Shown here: positions 1 to 5,333 of the stretch, in pieces
How the letters are laid out: every line of letters starts with the position of its first letter
Numbering within the stretch: the stretch's first letter is position 1
Source of the DNA: Acidobacteriota bacterium
Lineage (GTDB): Bacteria; Acidobacteriota; Terriglobia; Terriglobales; Acidobacteriaceae
Assembly: GCA_021798235.1 (NCBI GenBank)
Contig: JAJZMO010000088.1
Coordinates: 1 to 6,302 of the forward strand
DNA: 6,302 bases
Direction of reading: 5' to 3'
Made by a program: the position numbers and the translations under genes
Notes under the pieces: generated by a model
What the model was told of the DNA's origin: nothing
The model's input: only the letters and a program-made list of their open reading frames with translations
Database searches by the model: none

Positions 1-242
1 GGGCTTTCCGGGGAGCAGTCGCAGAAGGTGAGCTGGCCGGATTTTTTGTCGTGTGCGATGAGGTCGGGTTCGCCGCCGGTTCTTTCCATTTCATTGAGGG
101 TCCAGAGGGCTTTGGGGTTGGCCTGCAGGCGGGCCTGGACCTGAGGCCACCCGATGCCCTTGTGGCGGGAGGGGTTTTTCTCGAAGCGGGTCTGGAGGGT
201 TTTGAGGAGGGCTTCGGACTGGGATTTGGTGAGGGTGGGCAT
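1..242 (-). CDS. DUF4256 family protein, N-terminal part, cut by window edge
   Basis: Only the first 80 residues are in the window; the gene continues beyond the left edge. The start is the ATG at 242, preceded by GAGGAAAACCC, giving an AGGA ribosome site at good spacing. The visible protein begins MPTLTKSQSEALLKTLQTRF and carries conserved-looking blocks RHKGIGW (about 25-31), LWTLNEMERTGGEPDLIAHD (about 45-64) and FCDCSPESP (about 72-80). These match what I remember of the DUF4256 family, a small soluble family of unknown function found in many bacteria; this is recognition from memory, not a search. No signal peptide or membrane segment is visible. Codons are strongly C-ending (21 of the first 30), as in the other native minus-strand genes. 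It is transcribed away from the rest of the window, so no operon partner can be seen. Confidence 0.8.
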   Translation of the reverse strand, partial: MPTLTKSQSEALLKTLQTRFEKNPSRHKGIGWPQVQARLQANPKALWTLNEMERTGGEPDLIAHDKKSGQLTFCDCSPES

Positions 243-298
243 GGGTTTTCCTCGGCGGAGGCCAGAGTACGACGGTGAGTGCGGGGTGGGCAAGGCTA

Positions 299-326
299 TA
301 GCTGTTAGCGTTTAGCTTCTAGCTTT
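299..326. repeat. Four-unit 7-base tandem repeat (TAGCTNT-like)
   Basis: Four units in exact 7-base register read TAGCTGT, TAGCGTT, TAGCTTC and TAGCTTT, with TAG beginning at 299, 306, 313 and 320. The core TAGC is unchanged in all four while positions 5 to 7 vary. The register runs out on both sides (AAGGCTA before, GGTGGCG after). The array lies between two genes and codes for nothing. Heptamer arrays of this kind are known in intergenic DNA of several bacterial phyla; whether this motif recurs in this genome cannot be seen here. Confidence 0.7.
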
Positions 327-350
327 GGTGGCGCCTGGCGGCGCGGCACA

Positions 351-403
351 ACAGGAAACGCAGATTTCTCGACTGCGGCGCTCAAGCGCCTGCGCTCGGA
401 ATG
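351..403. repeat. Palindromic intergenic unit of dispersed-repeat type
   Basis: The unit runs from ACAGGAAACGCAG (351-363) through a GC-rich palindrome to CGGAATGAC (near 397-404). The palindrome is GGCGC (377-381), loop TCAA, GCGCC (386-390), a perfect 5-bp stem. The ending GCTCGGAATGAC and the layout resemble intergenic repeats I have seen in acidobacterial genomes, but only one full copy is in this window, so its dispersed nature is inference. Confidence 0.35.
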
Positions 404-485
404 ACCCTTCAGAGGGGGGCCTTCCCACTCAGCAGCGGGCTGGAATGGGGCACCTGTCATGCGGCCCTACGCTGCCTGTGCGAGT

Positions 486-499
486 ACAGGGAAACGCAG
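486..499. repeat. Second copy of the ACAGG(G)AAACGCAG motif
   Basis: ACAGGGAAACGCAG here matches ACAGGAAACGCAG at 351-363 except for one extra G. The two lie 135 bases apart in the same direction. Sequence outside the motif does not match, so this may be a decayed partial copy of the unit at 351-403 or chance. Confidence 0.3.
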
Positions 500-554
500 G
501 GCGCGCAGAGATATCGCGACAGGCGCGAGGTGCTGGAGCGGGGCCTGTATGGGT

Positions 555-577
555 GGGACCGGGGTAGGTCCGGTCCC
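555..577 (-). terminator. Hairpin ending the cold-shock transcript
   Basis: GGGACCGG (555-562) and CCGGTCCC (570-577) form a perfect 8-bp stem around a 7-base loop, 17 bases beyond the stop codon of the leftward cold-shock gene. No run of U follows on the minus strand, so it is not a classical intrinsic terminator; it could stop transcription without a U tract or protect the mRNA 3' end. Confidence 0.5.
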
Positions 578-594
578 TGAGGAGGCAGAGTGGA

Positions 595-813
595 TCAGGC
601 AATCTCGCGCATGCGGATGACCTGATCGGCCTGCGGTCCTTTCTGACCCTGAACAATCTCGAACTCTACTTCGTCCCCTTCTTTGAGGCTCTTGTAGCCG
701 TCGATCTGAATCGCACTGTAGTGCACGAATACGTCGGGTCCGTCTTCACGACCGATGAAGCCATAACCCTTCGCGTTGTTGAACCACTTCACTTTGCCTT
801 TGTATTGAGCCAC
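595..813 (-). CDS. Cold-shock domain protein (CspA family)
   Basis: This 72-residue protein is a single cold-shock domain, an OB-fold that binds single-stranded RNA and DNA and keeps mRNA unfolded at low temperature or in growth transitions. It starts (M)[23 protein letters not shown]1 is KGYGFI (about 15-20) and RNP2 is VFVHY (about 28-32), with the nucleic-acid-stacking aromatics W10, F11, Y17, F19, F29, H31 present. Length is typical of the family. I chose the GTG at 813 because it fits the family N-terminus and has AGGAAGG ten bases upstream; an ATG at 891 would add 26 residues with no family match and would lie in the leader hairpin. Codon use (GGT, CGT, AAG) is milder than in neighbours, as expected for a highly expressed gene. 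It is probably monocistronic: 133 bases separate it from the Nudix gene and a hairpin follows it. Confidence 0.95.
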   Translation of the reverse strand: MAQYKGKVKWFNNAKGYGFIGREDGPDVFVHYSAIQIDGYKSLKEGDEVEFEIVQGQKGPQADQVIRMREIA

Positions 814-865
814 GAGCCCTGGACCTTCCTGAAGCGAAATTCGGTGGGGGAGGGAGTCCACCGGC

Positions 866-891
866 TTGAGACTTAAAGACGCGAGTCTCAA
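866..891 (-). promoter_or_regulatory. Inverted repeat in the cold-shock gene leader
   Basis: TTGAGACT (866-873) and AGTCTCAA (884-891) are perfect 8-base inverted arms separated by ten bases, 53 to 78 bases upstream of the csp start. On the minus strand they could form an RNA hairpin or serve as a protein-binding palindrome. No U tract follows, so it is a poor terminator for the upstream Nudix gene. A clear -35/-10 pair for csp was not found around it. Confidence 0.45.
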
Positions 892-946
892 CGCTTTGGT
901 TATCTGGTCCAGCGATGCGGGTCTTGCCGGGCGAGGTGCCTACCGC

Positions 947-1663
947 CTACTTCTTCTTGCCCAGGGAGCGCGCGAAGCTGAGTACAGAGATGAGCGTTTT
1001 GCCGTCCTGAACCTGTCCCCTGTCAATCAGACGCAGCAACTCGGAAAGGGGCACACGAAGTAATTCGATGGATTCGTCATCTTCGGGGGCGGAGGGTCCG
1101 GGAATGAGGTCTTCAGCGAGGAAAACCTGCATCCATTCGCCGAGGAAGCCGGGGCTGGCGAAGTAGCGGGTGAGGTGGGTCCACTTGCGGGCGGTGTAGC
1201 CGGTTTCTTCGAGGAGCTCGCGTTTGGCGGCGCGGAGGCGGTTTTCGCCGGGTTCCATCTTGCCGGCGGGGACTTCGTAGAGAAATTGGCCGGCTGCGTG
1301 GCGGTACTGGCGTTCGAGGACGATGTCGGGGTCGCGTTTGCTACGGGAGCGGTCGACGGGGAGGATGACGACGGAGCCGTTATGGCGGATGATGTCGCGG
1401 CGCTGGACCTTGCCGGCGTGCTCTTTGACCTGCTCGGTGTAGATGCGGAAGAGCGGGCCTTCGTAGCGGAGGTCGGAGGAAAGGACGCGGGCGCGGCGGC
1501 CGGGGCGGATGGTGAGGTTTTTGACGAGGGGGATGTTTTCGGCGGGTCTGGCTGCGGATTTTTTGGCCGCGGGGGCTGATTTGCGGACGGCTGCGGGCTT
1601 GTTTGCGGCTTTCCTGGCGGCCGTGGAGGGGGCTGCTTTGCGCTGCGTAGAACCGGTGGGCAT
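947..1663 (-). CDS. Nudix hydrolase, ADP-ribose pyrophosphatase type, with Ala/Lys-rich tail
   Basis: The 238-residue protein has a complete Nudix box at 134-156, GKMEPGE then seven residues then RELLEETGY, which binds Mg2+ and cleaves nucleoside diphosphates linked to another group. Pro171 lies 16 residues after the last Gly of the box, the spacing taken as the mark of ADP-ribose pyrophosphatases; the preceding fold includes VVILPV (98-103) and ERQYRHA (117-123), also typical of that subgroup. Likely role is hydrolysis of ADP-ribose or a similar sugar nucleotide in the cytoplasm; the substrate is inferred. Residues 1 to about 42 are unusual, almost all Ala, Lys, Arg, Pro, Ser and probably disordered. 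The start at 1663 has AGAGGAAAATTC just upstream. An open frame continues upstream across the opposite-strand gene, but it is a high-GC shadow. It is divergent from the DUF2520 gene and ends in a GKKK tail. Confidence 0.9.
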   Translation of the reverse strand: MPTGSTQRKAAPSTAARKAANKPAAVRKSAPAAKKSAARPAENIPLVKNLTIRPGRRARVLSSDLRYEGPLFRIYTEQVKEHAGKVQRRDIIRHNGSVVILPVDRSRSKRDPDIVLERQYRHAAGQFLYEVPAGKMEPGENRLRAAKRELLEETGYTARKWTHLTRYFASPGFLGEWMQVFLAEDLIPGPSAPEDDESIELLRVPLSELLRLIDRGQVQDGKTLISVLSFARSLGKKK

Positions 1664-1678
1664 GAATTTTCCTCTTCC

Positions 1679-1689
1679 GGTACGGTACC
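1679..1689. promoter_or_regulatory. Short palindrome in the divergent intergenic region
   Basis: GGTAC and GTACC flank a single central G between the Nudix gene and the DUF2520 gene. Its position, 16 bases upstream of the Nudix start, would suit an operator or the end of a promoter, but 5-base arms are weak evidence. Confidence 0.2.
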
Positions 1690-1726
1690 ATCCGGCTTGA
1701 CGGAAACGGAGGCGGGCAAGGCGCGG

Positions 1727-2614
1727 ATGGCGGGGAAGCGGCGGTGGACGGTAATGCGCGGCAGCGTGGCGGTGATTGGGCCGGGGAACTGGGGGACGTC
1801 GCTGGCGCAGGCGGTGCGGCGGTCGGAATGGGAGCTGCGGGAGGTGGTGGTTCGGCGCAGGCCGGGCGGCCGGACGGCGCTGCCGGAGCGGGAGTGGGGC
1901 GAGGCGGTGCTGGATGCGGAGGTGCTGTGGCTGTGTGTTCCAGATGATGCGATTGAGGCGGCATGCGCGGAGCTGGTGCGGCGGAGGCCGGATTTGCGGG
2001 GGCAGGTGGTGGCGCATTCGAGCGGAGCGCGGACGGCCGGGGCGCTGGAGGCGGCGCGGCAGGCGGGTGCGCGGGTGGCAACGGTGCATCCGGTGATGAC
2101 GTTTCCGGGGCGGAAGGTGGTTCGGCTGAAGGGTGTGCTGTTCGGCGTGGAGGCAGAGAGCGCGGCGTGCCGGAAGCGGCTGAAGGAGCTGGTGACGGCG
2201 CTGGGCGGGGAGCCGTTTGTGATTGCGGCGGAGAGCAAGGTGCTGTATCACGCGGCGGGTACGTTGACCTCTCCGCTGCTGGTGAGCGCGATGACGGCGG
2301 CCGAGGAGATGGCGCGGCTGGCTGGACTCCCACGGGAGGTTGCCGCGAAAATGACAGGAGTGCTCGCGGAGGCGACGCTGGCGAACGTGCGGAAGCGCGG
2401 GGCGGGGAAGAGCTTCAGCGGTCCACTGGCGCGGGGAGATGCGGGGACGATTCGGTTGCATCTTGAGGCGCTCGCGGAGCATCCAGTTCTCGCCGGGGTT
2501 TATCGGGCGCTGGCGAGCCAGGCGCTGGAGTCGCTGCCGGTGAAGGATCGCGGGGAGATCGCGGCGCTGCTGCAACCGGGGCGGAAATCGCGGAAGCGGA
2601 AGATGCCGTTGTGA
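1727..2614 (+). CDS. Rossmann-like / DUF2520 domain protein
   Basis: This 295-residue protein has an N-terminal dinucleotide-binding Rossmann fold, with VAVIGPGNWGTSLA at about 14-27 carrying GxGxxG, strand LWLCVPDDAI after it, then VVAHSSGART and ATVHPVMTFPG. The C-terminal half is helical and begins near YHAAGTLTSPLLVSAM. This order is that of proteins with a Rossmann-like domain plus DUF2520, related in fold to NADP-dependent ketopantoate and pyrroline-5-carboxylate reductases; the reaction is unknown. The start is uncertain: ATG 1727 has GGAGG at 1708-1712 (a long 14-base gap), ATG 1754 has GGTGGA close by and begins MRGSVAVIG, and a TTG at 1697 is in frame. G-ending codons already dominate before 1754, which favours an earlier start. 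It precedes bshC by 73 bases on the same strand with no strong terminator, so co-transcription is likely. The C-terminus is basic (KSRKRK). Confidence 0.88.
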   Translation: MAGKRRWTVMRGSVAVIGPGNWGTSLAQAVRRSEWELREVVVRRRPGGRTALPEREWGEAVLDAEVLWLCVPDDAIEAACAELVRRRPDLRGQVVAHSSGARTAGALEAARQAGARVATVHPVMTFPGRKVVRLKGVLFGVEAESAACRKRLKELVTALGGEPFVIAAESKVLYHAAGTLTSPLLVSAMTAAEEMARLAGLPREVAAKMTGVLAEATLANVRKRGAGKSFSGPLARGDAGTIRLHLEALAEHPVLAGVYRALASQALESLPVKDRGEIAALLQPGRKSRKRKMPL

Positions 2615-2687
2615 GCCGTGGGCGTGCTCGCCAGGGCGCGCGGGAAGATTTTGCAGGGAAATTTTTGAGGGAGAGCCAGGAAAGCCG

Positions 2688-4274
2688 GTGGAGACACACT
2701 GTTACCCGATCACGATTGTGCCGCATCTGCACCGGCTGTTTACCGACTATGCCGAGAGCGAGCAGGTGCTGCGGCCTTTTTTCGCGGTGAGCCCGCGGGA
2801 TGAGAACTGGGCTGCGGGCGGCGTGGCGTTTGGCGGGGATCGCGAGAGGCTGGCAGGGCTGCTGGAGAAGCAGAATCGAGCGTGGGGCGCGGGGCCGGCG
2901 ACGCTGGAGAATATCGAGCGGATTCGGCGGGGCGCGAACGTGGTGGTGACCGGGCAGCAGGTGGTGCTGTTTGGCGGGTCGCTGTTTACGCTGTACAAGG
3001 CCGCGACGGCCATTGCGCGGGCGAAGGCGGCGGGCGCGGTGCCGGTGTTCTGGCTGGCGACCGGAGATCATGATCTGGCGGAAGTGAATCACGTGACGCT
3101 GGCGGCACGGCACGAGTTGGCGATGCTCAAGCTGGAGCCGGAAGCTGCGGCAGGTCAGCCGGTGGGCGGGATCCGGCTGGGCGCGGGCATAGAGGCGGTG
3201 CTGGAGCAGGCGGCGGAGATTCTGGGTGATGTTCCGGAGATGGATCTGCTGCGCGAGGCGTACCGGCCGGAGGCGACCTTTGGCGAGGCGTTTGCCCGGC
3301 TGCTGCTGACGACCTTTGCACGGCAGGGGCTGGTGGTGGCCGATGCGACGGGGCGGGAGTTTCACGCAGCGGGCGCGAGGGTGCTGCGGGCGGCGATCGA
3401 GCGTGCCGATGAGCTGGAAGCGCTGCTGCATGAGCGAGACCGGCTGCTGGCCGAGCGCGGGTATCACTCGCAGGTGCTGGTGGCGGCGAAGAGCAGCCTG
3501 CTGTTCCTGATCGACAAGGAGACGGGCGCGCGGCAGGTGCTGAAGCGCAGCGACGATGGGCAATGGCTGGCCGGCAAGGCGGGGCACACGACGGCGGAGC
3601 TGCTGGCGATTCTGGAGAGCGAGCCGGAGCGGTTGAGCCCGAATGCGCTGCTGCGGCCAGTGTTCCAGGATGTGGTTCTGCCGACCCTGGCCTACATTGG
3701 CGGACCGGCGGAGATTGCGTATTTTGCGCAGACGCAGGTGCTGTACGAGGTGCTGCTGGGCAGGGTGACTCCGGTGCTGCCGCGCATGAGCGTCACGCTG
3801 GTGGATGCGGCGTTACGGCGGCTGATGATGCAGCATGGGGTGGGACTGGAGGATGTGTTCCGGCTGCGGCCGGATGAACTGGCGCAGCGGCTGGGCGCGC
3901 GGGCGATGCCGGTGGAAGGCAAGCAGCAGCTGGCGGCGACGGGACAGGCGCTGGATCGCGAGCTGACGGCGCTGACGGAGTGGATGCGCACGATGGATGC
4001 AGGACTGGGGCGGTCGGCGGAGACTTCGGCCTCAAAGATGCGCTACCAGATGAACCGGCTACGGCGGATGGCGGCGAATTTCCAGTTGCAGAAAGAGGAA
4101 AGCCTGCGGAGGCAGGTGGATGCGCTGTATCTGGGGATTTATCCGAATCTGCACTTGCAGGAGCGCGTGGTGGGCGGCGTGAGTTACCTGGCGCGGTGCG
4201 GCGAGGCGCTGGTGGATGCGCTGGTGGCCGCAGCGGCGGAGCTGTGCCCGGGGCACCGGGAAATCCACATGTAA
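2688..4274 (+). CDS. bshC: Bacillithiol biosynthesis cysteine-adding enzyme BshC
   Basis: BshC carries out the last step of bacillithiol synthesis, joining L-cysteine to malyl-glucosamine made by BshA and BshB; it acts in the cytoplasm. The 528 residues match the usual family length. Family landmarks in order are VVTGQQ (86-91) before the first core helix, PVFWLATGDHDLAEVNH (119-135), LSPNALLRPVFQD (316-328), IGGPAEIAYFAQ (337-348) and YPNLHLQERV (485-494) near the end. A charged helical segment at about 375-475 corresponds to the coiled-coil insertion of the family. The first motif is slightly changed: the loop after TGQQ reads VVLFGGSLFTLYK, where homologues I recall usually have a Gly and a Pro. 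The start is GTG 2688 with AGGA six bases upstream. The partner genes bshA and bshB are not in the window. Codons are strongly G-ending. Assignment is from motif recognition and is firm. Confidence 0.95.
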   Translation: METHCYPITIVPHLHRLFTDYAESEQVLRPFFAVSPRDENWAAGGVAFGGDRERLAGLLEKQNRAWGAGPATLENIERIRRGANVVVTGQQVVLFGGSLFTLYKAATAIARAKAAGAVPVFWLATGDHDLAEVNHVTLAARHELAMLKLEPEAAAGQPVGGIRLGAGIEAVLEQAAEILGDVPEMDLLREAYRPEATFGEAFARLLLTTFARQGLVVADATGREFHAAGARVLRAAIERADELEALLHERDRLLAERGYHSQVLVAAKSSLLFLIDKETGARQVLKRSDDGQWLAGKAGHTTAELLAILESEPERLSPNALLRPVFQDVVLPTLAYIGGPAEIAYFAQTQVLYEVLLGRVTPVLPRMSVTLVDAALRRLMMQHGVGLEDVFRLRPDELAQRLGARAMPVEGKQQLAATGQALDRELTALTEWMRTMDAGLGRSAETSASKMRYQMNRLRRMAANFQLQKEESLRRQVDALYLGIYPNLHLQERVVGGVSYLARCGEALVDALVAAAAELCPGHREIHM

Positions 4275-4310
4275 ATTTTGCGGCGGACGGGGCGCGGAGC
4301 CGGCGGCGGA

Positions 4311-4339
4311 TTGCAAGGCGCGGGCGGGAGTGCTAGATT
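4311..4339 (+). promoter_or_regulatory. Sigma70-type promoter, apparently leaderless
   Basis: TTGCAA (4311-4316) is followed by exactly 17 bases and TAGATT (4334-4339), with the TG of an extended -10 at 4331-4332. The expected transcription start is about 4346-4347, and the ATG of the next gene begins at 4347, so the mRNA would begin at or one base before its start codon. No ribosome site lies in a usable position (GGGAG at 4326-4330 is 16 bases away). The promoter sits in the 72-base gap after bshC. Confidence 0.5.
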
Positions 4340-4346
4340 CCGCGAT

Positions 4347-4658
4347 ATGGCAGGGAAAAACGAGTCAACGATTGAGGTGGCATGCCCGGATTGCGGGGCG
4401 ATGCTGAAGATCGACGCGAAGACGGGCGCCGTGATCGCGCATACTCCTGCGCCGCGCAAGCGCACGTTTGAGGATTTTGAGACGGCGGCGCGCGCGCATC
4501 GCGAGCAGGAAGAGCGCAAGCAGAGTATCTTCAAACAATCCGTGGATGCGGAGAAGAATCGCGCCGATCTGCTGGACAAGAAATTCGCCGAGGCGCTGAA
4601 GAAGGCGAAGGAAACGCCGGATACGGGCAAGCCGTTCCGGGATTTTGATTTGGATTAG
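4347..4658 (+). CDS. Small one-CxxC protein with charged helical tail, function unknown
   Basis: I do not recognise a named family. The 103-residue protein has a short N-terminal module containing CPDCG (C13, C16) followed by AMLKIDAKTGAVIAH, which looks like half of a zinc ribbon: the two cysteines could bind metal only with a second pair from a dimer partner, or with His32. From about residue 38 the chain is rich in Glu, Lys, Arg and Ala (for example FETAARAHREQEERKQSIFK) and should form one long helix or coiled coil, ending in an acidic FRDFDLD. There is no signal or membrane segment. The ATG at 4347 is chosen over an in-frame upstream ATG at 4278 because the extra residues are low-complexity Gly/Arg and overlap the promoter at 4311-4339. 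It follows bshC by 72 bases but seems to have its own promoter. Confidence 0.75.
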   Translation: MAGKNESTIEVACPDCGAMLKIDAKTGAVIAHTPAPRKRTFEDFETAARAHREQEERKQSIFKQSVDAEKNRADLLDKKFAEALKKAKETPDTGKPFRDFDLD

Positions 4659-4669
4659 GACGAACCTGC

Positions 4670-4698
4670 GGGACAGGAATCGCGGGCCGGATTGTAAT
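4670..4698 (+). promoter_or_regulatory. Possible promoter of the small membrane protein gene
   Basis: GGGACA (4670-4675), 17 bases, then TGTAAT (4693-4698) match the sigma70 hexamers at four and five of six positions. Transcription would begin near 4705, giving a leader of about 50 bases that contains the hairpin at 4726-4739. The local sequence is richer in AT than the flanking genes. Confidence 0.3.
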
Positions 4699-4725
4699 TT
4701 GGGGTGGGGAATTTTGTGGAACCGA

Positions 4726-4739
4726 CCGGCGGAAGCCGG
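4726..4739 (+). promoter_or_regulatory. GNRA-loop hairpin beside a ribosome site
   Basis: CCGGC, loop GGAA, GCCGG form a perfect 5-bp stem closed by a GNRA tetraloop. It ends two bases before the GGGGGAG ribosome site (4741-4747) of the next gene, so it could affect translation or mRNA stability. No function can be read from the sequence alone. Confidence 0.3.
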
Positions 4740-4755
4740 CGGGGGAGATCTGGAG

Positions 4756-5103
4756 ATGGTAATGGATGCAGAGGTTCAGTCCACTGAGGTTGAAGTAACG
4801 ATTTCCAACGGAGTGCTGGAAAGGCCGGGCGAGGTATCGCTGGGGCGCGCGGCGGCGGCCGGATCGCTGGTGCTTTCGGCGGCCTTGCTGATGGCCGGCA
4901 AGCGCAAGAGCGCCGTGGCGGCGGCGGCCGTGGCGGGAGCGATCGCGGTGATGGAGGAGCCCGAGCTGGTGAAGCGCTTGTGGAACAACATTCCGAAGTA
5001 TCTGCGCCGTGGCCAGGATTTTCTGGTGAAAGTGGAAGACATGGTGAGCGAGGTGACGGCGCAGGGGGAAAAGCTGCGGGAGACGCTCAAGCGGGAGGAC
5101 TAG
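4756..5103 (+). CDS. Small probable membrane protein, function unknown
   Basis: This 115-residue protein has three parts: an acidic N-terminus (1-30, MVMDAEVQSTEVEVTISNG and so on), two short hydrophobic Ala-rich stretches (about 32-48 and 52-66) separated by KRK, and a charged amphipathic C-terminal helix (about 68-115, with LWNNIPKYLRRGQDFL and VKVEDMVSEV). The layout suggests a membrane hairpin or a membrane-associated helix with both ends in the cytoplasm. The stretches are short for transmembrane helices, so a soluble Ala-rich helix is also possible. I do not recognise a family. The start at ATG 4756 has GGGGGAG eight bases upstream; a second in-frame ATG at 4762 has TGGAG close to it and would remove two residues. 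It lies 97 bases after the CxxC gene on the same strand and is followed at once by a strong hairpin, which supports a real transcript end. Confidence 0.7.
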   Translation: MVMDAEVQSTEVEVTISNGVLERPGEVSLGRAAAAGSLVLSAALLMAGKRKSAVAAAAVAGAIAVMEEPELVKRLWNNIPKYLRRGQDFLVKVEDMVSEVTAQGEKLRETLKRED

Positions 5104-5110
5104 CCGTCCA

Positions 5111-5133
5111 GGCGTGCGCGTGCTTCGCACGCC
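5111..5133 (+). terminator. Hairpin after the small membrane protein gene
   Basis: GGCGTGCG (5111-5118) and CGCACGCC (5126-5133) form a perfect 8-bp stem with a 7-base loop, starting seven bases after the stop codon. An alternative stem GCGTGC with GCACGC around a 3-base loop (5118-5132) is mutually exclusive with it. No U run follows, as with the hairpin at 555-577, which has the same stem and loop size. Confidence 0.5.
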
Positions 5134-5295
5134 AGTCAGCGGGATCGATGCCTCGCGTTGCTCGGCTTCAGAGCATATCAGTTTGAGATCTAATCTGCGG
5201 ACAAAATGGATTGCGCCTTCGGCGAAAGTCGGCAAGTTGCCTAATACGGTGCTGCGTTTGCTCAGATCAGATATCGCGTGTGGCGCTGACAGCGG

Positions 5296-5333
5296 ACCGG
5301 TGCTGACTGCCCACACTTCAGGCAGAGCCCGGT
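5296..5333 (+). other. Two-tier inverted repeat
   Basis: An outer stem ACCGG (5296-5300) with CCGGT (5329-5333) encloses an inner stem CTGCC (5307-5311) with GGCAG (5321-5325) and a 9-base loop. All ten pairs are Watson-Crick. It lies upstream of the -10-like TAGAAT and so may be outside the transcript of the next gene; it could belong to a readthrough leader or be chance in GC-rich DNA. Confidence 0.2.

Larger units (their letters stand above)
243..594. other. Gene-free stretch with repeats between DUF4256 and csp genes
   Basis: No believable gene is present: reading frames here are short, low in conserved pattern and lack ribosome sites. The stretch must contain the promoter of the leftward DUF4256 gene near its left end and the 3' end of the leftward cold-shock transcript at its right end. 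Between them are a 7-base tandem repeat (299-326), a palindromic unit of dispersed-repeat appearance (351-403), a second copy of part of that unit (486-499) and a perfect hairpin (555-577). I could not find a clear -35/-10 pair for the DUF4256 gene; GCTATAGC at 295-302 is a self-complementary AT-rich core but has no matching -35. Confidence 0.6.

Noticed and set aside
51..278. Plus-strand 75-codon Gly/Phe-rich frame at the left end
   Set aside because: It is the antisense shadow of the DUF4256 gene, whose minus-strand translation has recognisable conserved blocks and a ribosome site.
351..499. A CRISPR-like array from the two ACAGG(G)AAACGCAG copies
   Set aside because: There are only two imperfect copies of 13-14 bases, 135 bases apart, with no regular spacers and no cas genes.
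1175..1579. Plus-strand 134-codon frame with Gly/Ala/Val-rich translation
   Set aside because: It is antisense to the Nudix box and catalytic fold, which are certain on the minus strand; no ribosome site supports it.
1664..2575. Long minus-strand open frame running upstream of the Nudix start and giving a 542-residue protein
   Set aside because: It lies opposite the DUF2520 gene, is an Arg/Pro/His-rich low-complexity translation typical of a GC-rich shadow frame, and the Nudix gene has a good ribosome site at 1663.
2621..2632. GGCG-TGCT-CGCC hairpin between the DUF2520 gene and bshC as a terminator
   Set aside because: The stem is only 4 bp, has no U tract, and such stems are expected by chance at this GC content, so it does not argue against co-transcription.
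2415..3587. Large minus-strand open frame opposite bshC (390 codons)
   Set aside because: Its translation is rich in Arg, His, Pro and Gln without conserved motifs, while the plus strand carries clear BshC motifs throughout.
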